In this document: piece after piece, positions 7,788 through 15,991 of the stretch
How positions within the stretch are numbered: position 1 is the first letter of the stretch
Layout of the letters: every line of letters starts with the position of its first letter
Origin: CAVXFS01 sp049582805
GTDB taxonomy: Bacteria; Pseudomonadota; Gammaproteobacteria; Burkholderiales; Gallionellaceae
Reading direction: 5' to 3'
Length of the DNA stretch: 64,000 bases
NCBI GenBank assembly: GCA_049582805.1
Contig: JBAUUR010000111.1
Location: 1 to 64,000 of the forward strand
The notes under the pieces: generated by a model
Told to the model about the DNA's origin: nothing
The model's input: only the letters and a program-made list of their open reading frames with translations
Databases searched by the model: none
Made by a program: the position numbers and the translations under genes

Positions 7788-8306
7788 TCACTCAAATTCC
7801 ATCCCGGCGAGATTCGCCGGTCCCGCCTCACCCCAGGATGGCTCATACCAGCCTCGCGCCACCGCCTGCCGGAACGAGCCATGCGGCCAATCTCCGGGGC
7901 GGTGCACATAACCGTGCCTGACCGGATTGTAGTGTATGTAGTCCATGTGACGCCGCCAGTCTTCTTCATCCCTGAGCAGATGTTCCCAATAGCGCCGTTG
8001 CCATAGCGCCTTTTCCTTGCGCGCATTCGCCGCACCGCCCATTCCGATGGAAACGAAACGCTTGATTTGACGCCACCGCTCCGGAAAATCGTCGTCGCCT
8101 TCGGGCAATTGCCAGATGCAATGCAGGTGGTCGGGCAATATGGCTATGGCATCCATGACAAACGGACGAGCCTGCATGACGCGACGGAAAGCTTTTCGCA
8201 GGCGGTCCAGCGCATGCTCTTCCGTCAGCCACGCCCGGCGCTCATACGTGACGACAGTGAAGAAGTAACAGCCACCGGGCTGGAAGGCTCGCTTGTATTC
8301 GCTCAT
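7788..8306 (-). CDS. REP-associated tyrosine transposase (RAYT, Y1 family)
   Basis: 172-residue HUH single-strand nuclease related to IS200/IS605 TnpA. The N-terminal KRAFQPGGCYFFTVVTYERR is the usual RAYT opening. The HUH motif is in ILPDHLHCIW (about residues 58-67), and the catalytic tyrosine lies in the YIHYNPVRHGY block (about 123-133). The size is normal for the family. RAYTs are thought to spread the REP palindromes that flank them; here REP units sit at 7705-7783 and 8317-8346. The start ATG at 8306 overlaps the stop of a vestigial gatB frame as ATGA, so its translation may be coupled to that frame. It is inserted between gatA and gatB in the same direction. Confidence 0.93.
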   Translation of the reverse strand: MSEYKRAFQPGGCYFFTVVTYERRAWLTEEHALDRLRKAFRRVMQARPFVMDAIAILPDHLHCIWQLPEGDDDFPERWRQIKRFVSIGMGGAANARKEKALWQRRYWEHLLRDEEDWRRHMDYIHYNPVRHGYVHRPGDWPHGSFRQAVARGWYEPSWGEAGPANLAGMEFE

Positions 8307-8416
8307 TTTCCCAAGCGGTGGATACGCTGCGCTTTATCCACCCTACAACTGAAGATCTTGCTGTGGGTCGAGAGCTGCGCGTGTGCTTCCAGCCCGATGA
8401 CGATTTCCCACTGCAT
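8303..8416 (-). pseudogene. Vestigial gatB 5' end, first 22 codons duplicated
   Basis: A 37-codon frame opens MQWEIVIGLEAHAQLST and continues HSKIF, then runs into a REP unit and stops at TGA 8303-8305, overlapping the RAYT start. Its first 66 bases match the first 66 bases of the true gatB (7690 downwards) at 60 positions. It occupies the place, after gatA, where gatB would be expected. The simplest reading is that a RAYT/REP cassette insertion duplicated the start of gatB: the distal copy kept the full gene and this proximal copy decayed. Confidence 0.85.
8317..8346. repeat. Single REP unit upstream of the RAYT gene
   Basis: GGTGGATACGCTGCGCTTTA followed by TCCACCCTAC, the same orientation as copy B at 7750. 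It lies inside the vestigial gatB frame and ends right where the duplicated gatB homology stops (codon 22). It thus marks one end of the inserted cassette. Confidence 0.8.
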
Positions 8417-8503
8417 GGTTCTAACCCCTATTTGTTACAGAGCATACAGAGAGTGCGCCGAGGGTTTTCTCTGTGTGTTCTGTGATCTCTGTGGTAATTG
8501 CTT

Positions 8504-9958
8504 TTAAATTCCATTCGGCTGCCTCGTATGCCAGTCGGTTGCCAGTTGATATTGGTGCGCGACGTTCAGCATGCGCGCTTCGTCGAAATAGTTGCCGATG
8601 ATCTGCAGGCCGACCGGCATGGCGTTCGCGCCGAAGCCGCAGGGAATGGACATGCCGGGCAGGCCGGCGAGGTTCACCGCGATGGTGTAGATGTCGGACA
8701 GGTACATCTGCACCGGATCGTCGCCCTTCTCGCCCAATTTAAAAGCAGTCGAAGGCGAGGTCGGCCCCATGATGACGTCGCACTGTTTGAACGCTTCGGT
8801 GAAGTCCTGCGCGATCAGGCGGCGGATCTTCTGCGCCTGCAGGTAATAGGCATCGTAGTAGCCGTGACTCAGCACATAGGTGCCGATCATAATGCGGCGC
8901 TTGACTTCTGCGCCAAAGCCCTGCGCGCGGGTCTTTTCGTACATGTCGGCGAGGTCGCCATATTCCGGCGCGCGGTAGCCGTAGCGTACACCGTCGAAGC
9001 GCGACAGGTTGCTTGATGCTTCCGCTGGAGCCAGCACGTAGTACACCGGGATGGACAGTCTGCTGTTCGGCAGGCTGATCTCGATGATGGTTGCGCCGAG
9101 TTTCTGGTATTCGGCGATGGCGGCCTCAACCGCTTGCGCCACATCGCTGCCCAGGCCTGTGGCGAAGAACTCCTTGGGTAGCCCGATGCGCAAGCCGTTC
9201 AGGGGCTTGGCCAGATCGCGCGCGTAGTCTTCCTTGTCGCGTTGCAGGCTGGTGGAATCGCGCTCGTCGAATCCGGCCATGGTGTTCAGCAGCAGCGCCA
9301 GGTCTTCCGCGCTGCGCGCCATCGGCCCGGCCTGGTCCAGGCTGGAAGCAAACGCGATCATGCCGTAACGCGAGCACACCCCGTAGGTGGGCTTCAGGCC
9401 CGATATGCCGCACAGCGCAGCGGGCTGGCGGATCGAGCCGCCGGTGTCGGTGCCGGTGGCCGCCGCGCACAGTCGCGCCGCGACCGCTGCTGCCGTGCCG
9501 CCGGAGCTGCCACCAGGCACGCGCGCCGTATCCCATGGATTCTTCACCGTGCCGTAGTATGAAGTCTCGCTGGACGAGCCCATGGCGAACTCGTCCATGT
9601 TGGTCTTGCCGATATTTACCGCGCCCGCGTTGTTGAATTGCGCGATGACATGCGCGTCATAGGGCGAAACGAAGTTGTGCAGCATCTTCGAGCCGCAGGT
9701 GGTGAGCCAGCCTTTGGCGCAAAAGATGTCCTTTTGCGCGATGGGGATGCCGGTCAGCGTCTCGGCCCTGCCCGCAGCGATGCGGGCATCGGCTTCGCGT
9801 GCCTGCGCCAGACTGGCCTCCGGGTTGATGGTGATGTAGGCGTTGAGCACCGGGTTCAGCCGGGCGATGCGATCGAGATAGAGTTGTGTCAGTTCGACGC
9901 TGGAGATTTCTTTCCCGGCCAGCTGGGCGGAGAGTTGTTTGAGCGATGCGTTTATCAT
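8504..9958 (-). CDS. gatA: Aspartyl/glutamyl-tRNA amidotransferase subunit A
   Basis: Glutaminase subunit of GatCAB, an amidase-signature enzyme of 484 residues. The start ATG at 9958 gives MINASLKQLSAQLAGKEISS; the open frame extends 18 codons further only through a palindromic repeat. The Ser-cisSer-Lys triad region is visible as AQKDIFCAKGW (Lys), then GSSSETS and PGGSSGGTAAAVAARL. The C-terminal substrate part GLPGMSIPCG is intact. It follows gatC after a 71-base gap holding a repeat and precedes the vestigial gatB start and RAYT gene. The gap to the vestigial start (8417-8503) holds no recognised signal. Confidence 0.96.
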   Translation of the reverse strand: MINASLKQLSAQLAGKEISSVELTQLYLDRIARLNPVLNAYITINPEASLAQAREADARIAAGRAETLTGIPIAQKDIFCAKGWLTTCGSKMLHNFVSPYDAHVIAQFNNAGAVNIGKTNMDEFAMGSSSETSYYGTVKNPWDTARVPGGSSGGTAAAVAARLCAAATGTDTGGSIRQPAALCGISGLKPTYGVCSRYGMIAFASSLDQAGPMARSAEDLALLLNTMAGFDERDSTSLQRDKEDYARDLAKPLNGLRIGLPKEFFATGLGSDVAQAVEAAIAEYQKLGATIIEISLPNSRLSIPVYYVLAPAEASSNLSRFDGVRYGYRAPEYGDLADMYEKTRAQGFGAEVKRRIMIGTYVLSHGYYDAYYLQAQKIRRLIAQDFTEAFKQCDVIMGPTSPSTAFKLGEKGDDPVQMYLSDIYTIAVNLAGLPGMSIPCGFGANAMPVGLQIIGNYFDEARMLNVAHQYQLATDWHTRQPNGI

Positions 9959-9986
9959 GTTGGCTGGTTCGTAATGCGGAAGAACA

Positions 9987-10029
9987 CCCTCTCCCCTGCC
10001 CCTTTGCCGCAAGCGGGCGAGGGGAAGGG
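9987..10029. repeat. Palindromic repeat between gatC and gatA
   Basis: CCCTCTCCCCTGCCCC pairs with GGGCGAGGGGAAGGG across a GCCGCAAGC loop. It resembles the CCCTCTC/GAGAGGG family also seen inside rlmI (20011-20076) and after purD (40137-40175). Probably a dispersed intergenic palindrome; it may also act as an mRNA stability or attenuation hairpin within gatCAB. Confidence 0.55.
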
Positions 10030-10317
10030 TTATTCGATCACCTGGGGCACGAGGTACAGTCCTGCTTCGACTTGCGGCGCGAGCGACTGGAACAGCTCAC
10101 GCTGGTTCGCTTCCGTGACTTTGTCCTCGCGCAGGCGCTGGGTCACGTCCTGGGCATGGGACATCGGTGCTATGCCGGAGGTATCCACTGCCTGCATTTC
10201 GGCAATCAGGCCGAAGATATTGGTCATCTGGGCATGCGCGGTCTGCGCTTCATGTTCGGTTAGCGCCAGCCGCGCCAGCCGCGCGACTTTTTTTACGTCT
10301 TCTATGCTCAGGGACAT
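10030..10317 (-). CDS. gatC: Aspartyl/glutamyl-tRNA amidotransferase subunit C
   Basis: Small belt subunit of GatCAB that wraps around GatA and GatB and stabilises the complex. The 95-residue length is typical. The N-terminal helix MSLSIEDVKKVARLARLAL is the family hallmark, followed by the MSHAQDVTQRLREDKVTE segment. First gene of gatCAB, transcribed divergently from mreB; the 93-bp gap (10318-10410) must hold both promoters. Confidence 0.96.
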   Translation of the reverse strand: MSLSIEDVKKVARLARLALTEHEAQTAHAQMTNIFGLIAEMQAVDTSGIAPMSHAQDVTQRLREDKVTEANQRELFQSLAPQVEAGLYLVPQVIE

Positions 10318-10410
10318 AATCAGATAGGCCTTATAGAAACTAGCCTAATAGGGTATCATAAACACCATTACGGGCGCACTCCTTGCGCGTTTTTACTGGC
10401 GATTTGGGAC

Positions 10411-11460
10411 ATGAACATGTTTAGTTTCTTTAACGGCTATTTTTCCAACGATCTGGCGATCGATCTGGGCACGGCGAACACCCTGATCTGGGCGCGCGGG
10501 CAAGGCATTGTGCTGGACGAGCCGTCGGTTGTTGCGATACGCCAGGAAGGCGGCCCCAACGGCAAGAAGGTAATCCAGCAGGTCGGCCTCGCCGCCAAGC
10601 AGATGCTGGGCCGCACACCGGGCAACATTACCGCCATCCGTCCGATGAAAGACGGCGTGATTGCTGATTTCACCGTCACCGAACAGATGCTCAAGCAGTT
10701 CATTCGTCGCGTGCACAAGTCCGGCATCTTCACCCCCAGCCCGCGCATCGTAATCTGTGTGCCCTGCGGGTCGACACAAGTCGAGCGCCGCGCCATCCGT
10801 GAATCCGCTTACGGCGCCGGCGCGCGCCGCGTGGAATTGATCGAGGAACCGATGGCGGCGGCCATCGGCGCCGACCTGCCGGTGGAGGAACCGACCGGAT
10901 CGATGGTGGTGGACATCGGCGGCGGCACTACCGAGGTGGGAGTGATCTCTCTGGGCGGCGCGGTGTACTCCGGCTCGGTGCGCGTGGGCGGCGACAAGTT
11001 TGATGAAGCCATCGTCAACTACATCCGCCGCAATTACGGCATGCTGATCGGCGAAACCACCGCCGAGCAGATCAAGAAGCAAATCGGCTCTGCCTTTCCC
11101 GGTTCCGAAGTGCGCGAGATGGAAGTGAAAGGGCGCAATCTGGCAGAAGGTGTGCCGCGCAGTTTCACCATCTCCAGCAACGAAATCCTTGAAGCCTTGA
11201 CCGATCCGCTAAACAGCATCGTCAGCGCAGTCAAAACCGCACTGGAACAGACACCGCCTGAATTGGGCGCGGACATTGCCAGCAAAGGCATGGTGCTGAC
11301 TGGCGGCGGTGCGCTGCTGCGCGACATTGACCGTCTGCTGATGGAAGAAACCGGCCTGCCGGTGCTGGTCGCCGATGACCCGCTGACTTGCGTGGTGCGC
11401 GGCTCCGGCAAGGCGCTGGAGCGCATGGACAAGTTCAGCAGCATCTTTACCAGCGACTGA
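10411..11460 (+). CDS. mreB: Rod shape-determining protein MreB
   Basis: Actin-like cytoskeletal ATPase that forms membrane-associated filaments guiding lateral wall synthesis. 349 residues, full length. The phosphate-1 loop is AIDLGTANT, phosphate-2 is VVDIGGGTTE and the adenosine motif is TGGGALLRDI. The N-terminal MNMFSFFNGYFSND is the amphipathic membrane-binding helix. First gene of the elongasome operon mreB-mreC-mreD-mrdA-rodA-rlpA; an inverted repeat separates it from mreC. Confidence 0.98.
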   Translation: MNMFSFFNGYFSNDLAIDLGTANTLIWARGQGIVLDEPSVVAIRQEGGPNGKKVIQQVGLAAKQMLGRTPGNITAIRPMKDGVIADFTVTEQMLKQFIRRVHKSGIFTPSPRIVICVPCGSTQVERRAIRESAYGAGARRVELIEEPMAAAIGADLPVEEPTGSMVVDIGGGTTEVGVISLGGAVYSGSVRVGGDKFDEAIVNYIRRNYGMLIGETTAEQIKKQIGSAFPGSEVREMEVKGRNLAEGVPRSFTISSNEILEALTDPLNSIVSAVKTALEQTPPELGADIASKGMVLTGGGALLRDIDRLLMEETGLPVLVADDPLTCVVRGSGKALERMDKFSSIFTSD

Positions 11461-11462
11461 AT

Positions 11463-11544
11463 CAGGGATCAGGAGTCGGGTGTCAGGAATCAGCAAAACC
11501 TTGCATCAGCCACTGATACCTGGCTCCTGATTTCTGATTCCTGA
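11463..11544. repeat. Inverted repeat between mreB and mreC
   Basis: The block ATCAGGGATCAGGAGTCGGG matches the reverse complement of the end of the gap (ATCAGAAATCAGGAGCCAGG) at about 80 percent, making an imperfect hairpin of roughly 80 bases. No T-run follows, so it is not a standard terminator. It probably belongs to a dispersed repeat family and could dampen or stabilise the distal message, which would fit the excess of MreB over MreC and MreD needed in rods. Confidence 0.5.
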
Positions 11545-11546
11545 CT

Positions 11547-12458
11547 ATGGAACATACCCAGTCATTTCGCTTCTTCAACCGTGGTCCCAGTCCCGCTGTT
11601 CGCCTGATTTTCTTTTTGCTGCTGTCCTTGTTGCTGATGTTCGTTGATGCCCGGTACAGGTATCTGGAGTCGGTACGCAGCGCCCTTTCCGTACTGGTTT
11701 ATCCTGTTCAGCGAGTGGCTTCGGCGCCAGGGGACCTTTGGCACATGGTCGATGACTATTTCATACTTCACAGCAATCTGATCCGTGACAACGCGCAGTT
11801 GCACCAACAGCACACGGTCGATCAGGAGCAGCTCATGCAATTCCAGTCAGTGAAGGCGGAGAACCAGCATTTGCGCCAGCTGCTGGGCGTGCAACAACAT
11901 GCTGATTACCCTACGCTGCTGGCGGAGATCGCCTATACCGAGCGCGACATTTTCAATCGCAAACTGTTTCTGGACAAAGGTGCGCGAGCCAACGTGCAGC
12001 CGGGACAGGTGGTCATGGATGATAGCGGCGTTGTAGGGCAGGTCACACGGGTTTATCCCTGGCTTTCCGAAGTGACGCTGATCACCGACAAGGATCACGC
12101 GGTGCCGGTGCAAGTACTGCGCAACGGTTTGCATGCCGTGGTGTTCGGTTCCGGCGACACCAGCGATCTGGCATTGCGCTACATGCCGATCAGCGCGGAT
12201 CTGCATGAAGGTGACATGCTGGTCACCTCCGGCATAGATGGCACCTATCCTCCCGGCCTGCCGGTGGCCAGGATAAGCCGCATAGAACGCGACCCGGCCT
12301 ACCCTTTCGCGCGAATCGTCTGTGTCCCGGTGGCCGGTGTTGACCGGCAGCGCCAGCTGCTGATCCTGCAGGGATTGCCGAAATTGCCGGAACGCCCGGA
12401 GATCGAAGCCGAGTCATCAACCGAAAAATCCCGCAAGAGCGGGCGAAGGAAACCATGA
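11547..12458 (+). CDS. mreC: Rod shape-determining protein MreC
   Basis: Bitopic inner-membrane elongasome scaffold of 303 residues. A short cytoplasmic N-terminus precedes one TM helix (about 17-36), then a periplasmic coiled coil (about 70-115) and the two beta-barrel subdomains (about 120-270) with KGARANVQPGQVVMDDSGVVG. The C-terminal tail after 275 is charged and disordered. MreC links MreB and MreD to PBP2 and RodA. Its stop overlaps the mreD start (ATGA). Confidence 0.96.
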   Translation: MEHTQSFRFFNRGPSPAVRLIFFLLLSLLLMFVDARYRYLESVRSALSVLVYPVQRVASAPGDLWHMVDDYFILHSNLIRDNAQLHQQHTVDQEQLMQFQSVKAENQHLRQLLGVQQHADYPTLLAEIAYTERDIFNRKLFLDKGARANVQPGQVVMDDSGVVGQVTRVYPWLSEVTLITDKDHAVPVQVLRNGLHAVVFGSGDTSDLALRYMPISADLHEGDMLVTSGIDGTYPPGLPVARISRIERDPAYPFARIVCVPVAGVDRQRQLLILQGLPKLPERPEIEAESSTEKSRKSGRRKP

Positions 12459-12970
12459 ATAGCGCCAACAAGAATCAGGAATTCCTGTTGCCGGCCAGCA
12501 ATCTGTTTATTGCGACTAGCCTGTTCGTTGCATTACTGCTGAATTGGGTGCCGCGCAGCGGTTTAGGGCTGGCGTTATACCCGGATTTTGTTGCGCTGAC
12601 GCTGCTTTATTGGTGCACGCACAAACCCTACCGCATTGGCATCGGCATTGCCTGGATGACCGGAATATTCACCGACCTTGCCGAATCCAGCCTGTTCGGA
12701 CAGCACGCGATGGCTTATGCAGTGCTGGCTTTCGGCGGCATCGTGCTGCACCGCCGGGTGCAGATGTTCGATTTGCGTTACCAGACACTGCAGATTTTCC
12801 CCGTGATGCTGCTGGCATACCTGGCATATTCCGCTGTGCATTGGCAGATGCAGGGCTATGTCTCCTGGACCTATTTTCTCGGCAGCATTACTTCGAGCTT
12901 GTTGTGGGCGCCGATGAGCCTGCTGTTGCAGACCTTGCGCCGTCCGCGCCTTGACCCTGAGAAGTTATGA
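12455..12970 (+). CDS. mreD: Rod shape-determining protein MreD
   Basis: Polytopic inner-membrane protein of 171 residues with about five TM helices, partner of MreC in the elongasome. Family signatures are the LYPDFVALTLLYW segment and the GIFTDLAESSLFGQHAMAY block. Coupled to mreC by ATGA at 12455 and to mrdA by ATGA at 12967. Confidence 0.95.
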   Translation: MNSANKNQEFLLPASNLFIATSLFVALLLNWVPRSGLGLALYPDFVALTLLYWCTHKPYRIGIGIAWMTGIFTDLAESSLFGQHAMAYAVLAFGGIVLHRRVQMFDLRYQTLQIFPVMLLAYLAYSAVHWQMQGYVSWTYFLGSITSSLLWAPMSLLLQTLRRPRLDPEKL

Positions 12971-14877
12971 AACAAGGCAGGAAGCGTCGCGTCGAATTCA
13001 AGAATACACAGCGCGAAATTTATTATTTCCGTCTGCGGCTGGCGCTGGGTATCGGCTTCGTGCTGGTACTGCTGTCCGCATTATTGGCGCGTTTCGTCTA
13101 TTTGCAGGTGTTCAAGCACAGCCATTATCAAACCCTGGCGGAAAATAACCGCATCTCGGTCGTGCCCATCGTGCCGAACCGCGGTTTGATACTCGACCGC
13201 AATGGCGTGGTGCTGGCACACAATTATTCCGGCTACACGCTGGAAATTACGCCCGGCAAAGTGAATGATCTGGAAACGACGATCAATGAACTTGCCACGC
13301 TGGTGGATATTCAACCCAAGGATCGCAAACGCTTCAAAAAATTGCTGGCGGAAAGCCATAACTTTGAAAGCCTGCCGATCCGCAATCGCCTGAGCGATAA
13401 AGAAGTGGCGCGTTTCGCCGCGCAAAGTTTCCGCTTCCCCGGAGTGGAAATCAAGGCGCGCCTGTTCCGGGAATATCCATTCAATGAGGAAACCTCGCAT
13501 CTGATCGGCTATATCGGGCGCATCACGGACAGCGATCTCGACCAGCTGGAAGAAGAGGACAACCTGGCCAATTACCGCGGCTCCGATTACCTCGGCAGGA
13601 CTGGCATCGAACAGAGTTACGAAAGCGAATTGCACGGAACCACCGGCGTCGAACAAGTCGAGGTGGATGCCGGGGGAAGAGGCGTCCGTGTGTTGTCGCG
13701 CACTTCCCCGGTATCCGGCAACAACCTGATCCTGACCATAGATGCCAAACTGCAGCAGATCGCCGAGCAATCTTTCGGAGATTACCGCGGCGCGCTGGTG
13801 GCGATAGACCCGACCAACGGCGAGATCCTGGCATTTGTCAGCAAGCCGGGTTACGACCCCAACCTGTTCATCGATGGCATCGATTCGGACAACTGGGACG
13901 CGCTCAACAACTCACCCGATTTGCCGCTCAACAACCGCGCGATGCGCGGCCAGTATCCGCCCGGCTCCACCATCAAACCTTTCCTGGCGCTGGCCGGGCT
14001 GTATTATGGCAAACGCTCGCCCAGCTACACCATCAGTGATCCCGGCTTTTTCACCTTGCCGGGCAGCAGCCACCATTACCGCGACTGGAAACCGGGCGGG
14101 CATGGCAGCGTGGACATGTTCAAGGCCATCGTGGTGTCGTGTGACACTTACTTCTACGGACTGGCCTTCGAGCTTGGCATAGATAACATGTACCATTTTC
14201 TGTCCAAGTTCGGGTTCGGCAAGCAGACCGGCATAGACATGGAGGGCGAACAAAGCGGGCTGATCCCGTCGCAGGAGTGGAAGCAGACGCGCTACAAGCA
14301 AAAGTGGTATGCCGGCGATACCGTTTCGGCGGGCATCGGCCAGGGTTATGATCTGGTGACTCCGTTGCAGCTGGCTTTCGCCACCGCGGTGCTGGCGAAC
14401 AATGGCGTGGCGTTTCAACCCCATCTGGTGCGCCGGATACAGCAAAGCGGCAACAATGCCACACGGGATACAGTAGAGAAGCCCGAGTTCACCATCGATC
14501 TCAATCCGGATTTCCTTGCGCTGGTAAAGCGGGCCATGGTGGCGGTGACCCAGCCAGGCGGCACCGCTGCGCAAGCAGGGGCGGGCGCGCCATACAGCTT
14601 TGCGGGCAAGACCGGTACGGCTCAGGTGGTGGGCATGAAACAGGGTGAAAAATATAATGCCGGAAAATTGCAGGAACGCCACCGCGACCATGCCTGGTTT
14701 ATTGCTTTTGCGCCTGCCGACAAGCCGAGGATCGCATTGGCGGTGCTGGCGGAAAATGGCGGGCACGGCGGCGCCACGGCCGCACCGATCGCGCGCAAGG
14801 TGCTCGATTATTATCTGCTCGGCAAGGTGCCGCAACCCTTGATCTCCAAGAACGATACCGAGACGGAACATGATTAA
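12967..14877 (+). CDS. mrdA: Penicillin-binding protein 2, elongation transpeptidase
   Basis: Class B monofunctional transpeptidase that cross-links peptidoglycan in the elongasome, with RodA as its glycosyltransferase partner. 636 residues. There is one N-terminal TM (about 25-45), a pedestal or dimerisation domain (about 60-240), then the transpeptidase with catalytic S334-T-I-K337, the SCDTYFYG motif (SxD, as in other PBP2), and K548-T-G. The start overlaps mreD by 4 bases, and its end overlaps rodA by 8. Confidence 0.97.
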   Translation: MKQGRKRRVEFKNTQREIYYFRLRLALGIGFVLVLLSALLARFVYLQVFKHSHYQTLAENNRISVVPIVPNRGLILDRNGVVLAHNYSGYTLEITPGKVNDLETTINELATLVDIQPKDRKRFKKLLAESHNFESLPIRNRLSDKEVARFAAQSFRFPGVEIKARLFREYPFNEETSHLIGYIGRITDSDLDQLEEEDNLANYRGSDYLGRTGIEQSYESELHGTTGVEQVEVDAGGRGVRVLSRTSPVSGNNLILTIDAKLQQIAEQSFGDYRGALVAIDPTNGEILAFVSKPGYDPNLFIDGIDSDNWDALNNSPDLPLNNRAMRGQYPPGSTIKPFLALAGLYYGKRSPSYTISDPGFFTLPGSSHHYRDWKPGGHGSVDMFKAIVVSCDTYFYGLAFELGIDNMYHFLSKFGFGKQTGIDMEGEQSGLIPSQEWKQTRYKQKWYAGDTVSAGIGQGYDLVTPLQLAFATAVLANNGVAFQPHLVRRIQQSGNNATRDTVEKPEFTIDLNPDFLALVKRAMVAVTQPGGTAAQAGAGAPYSFAGKTGTAQVVGMKQGEKYNAGKLQERHRDHAWFIAFAPADKPRIALAVLAENGGHGGATAAPIARKVLDYYLLGKVPQPLISKNDTETEHD

Positions 14878-15979
14878 ACAAACCCTGTGGCCGCGTTTCA
14901 AGCGGCGACTCAGCTTGCACCTCGACCCGATCCTGCTGGCAGCATTAGGCTTGCTGCTGGTAGCCGGATTGGTGGTGCTATACAGCGCCACTGACGGTAA
15001 CTGGGGACGCGTGTCATCCCAGGTGATGAATATTGCGGTGGCGCTGGTCGCATTGTGGCTGATGGCCAATATTCCGCTGCATTACCTGATGCGTACTGCC
15101 CTCCCCCTGTATATTTTCGGCATGCTGCTCCTGGTTGGCGTGGCGCTGTTCGGCGAGATCAGCCATGGCGCGCGGCGCTGGCTGAACCTGGGCGTGGCGA
15201 CCATTCAGCCTTCGGAACTGATGAAGATCGCCGTGCCGCTGATGATGGCCTGGTATTTCGAGAAGCATGAAGCGACACTGACCCTGAAAAACTATTTCAT
15301 CGCCACGCTGCTGCTGCTGCTGCCAGTGGCGCTGATCGCGCGCCAGCCGGACTTGGGTACTGCAGTATTGATCTCGGCGAGCGGCTTTTATGTATTGTTC
15401 CTTGCCGGATTATCCTGGCGTGTCATCGGCGGGCTGCTTGTGGCGGCGGCGGCCAGTGCGCCGCTTCTGTGGAACATGCTGCACGACTACCAGAAGCACC
15501 GCATCCTGATGCTGTTCGACCCCTCGCAGGACGCGCTGGGCAAGGGCTACCACACCATCCAGGGCGTGATTGCGGTCGGCTCCGGCGGGGTGTTGGGCAA
15601 GGGATTTCTGAATGGCACGCAGACCCATCTTGATTTCCTGCCGGAGCGCGCCACTGACTTCATTTTTGCGGTCTATTCGGAAGAATTCGGACTGCTCGGC
15701 AACTTCATCCTGCTAGGCATGTACCTGTTCGTCATTGGGCGCGGTTTTGTCATTACCGCCAATGCCTCGACCTATTTCACGCGCCTGATGGCGGGCAGCA
15801 TCACACTGACCTTTTTCACCTATGCCTTCGTTAATATGGGCATGGTGGCCGGCATACTGCCGGTGGTAGGCGTGCCGCTGCCACTGATCAGCTATGGCGG
15901 AACATCGATGCTGACCCTGCTGCTGGGTTTTGGTATGCTGATGAGCATACACACGCACAAGACGCTGGTGCAAACCTGA
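14870..15979 (+). CDS. rodA: RodA, SEDS peptidoglycan glycosyltransferase
   Basis: SEDS-family polymerase that builds glycan strands from lipid II together with PBP2. 369 residues with about ten TM helices. Signatures are GARRWLNLGVATIQPSELMK, the RQPDLGTA segment containing the catalytic Asp region, and LPLISYGGTSM near the C-terminus. Also known as mrdB. It overlaps the end of mrdA, which implies translational coupling and a balanced pair. Confidence 0.97.
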   Translation: MIKQTLWPRFKRRLSLHLDPILLAALGLLLVAGLVVLYSATDGNWGRVSSQVMNIAVALVALWLMANIPLHYLMRTALPLYIFGMLLLVGVALFGEISHGARRWLNLGVATIQPSELMKIAVPLMMAWYFEKHEATLTLKNYFIATLLLLLPVALIARQPDLGTAVLISASGFYVLFLAGLSWRVIGGLLVAAAASAPLLWNMLHDYQKHRILMLFDPSQDALGKGYHTIQGVIAVGSGGVLGKGFLNGTQTHLDFLPERATDFIFAVYSEEFGLLGNFILLGMYLFVIGRGFVITANASTYFTRLMAGSITLTFFTYAFVNMGMVAGILPVVGVPLPLISYGGTSMLTLLLGFGMLMSIHTHKTLVQT

Positions 15980-15991
15980 TCGGGAGACAAA

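Noticed and set aside
7691..8035. N-terminal extension of gatB up to 8035
   Set aside because: The extra codons run through the REPIN and the RAYT gene in another frame, and the GatB family starts at the MNWEIVIG of 7690.
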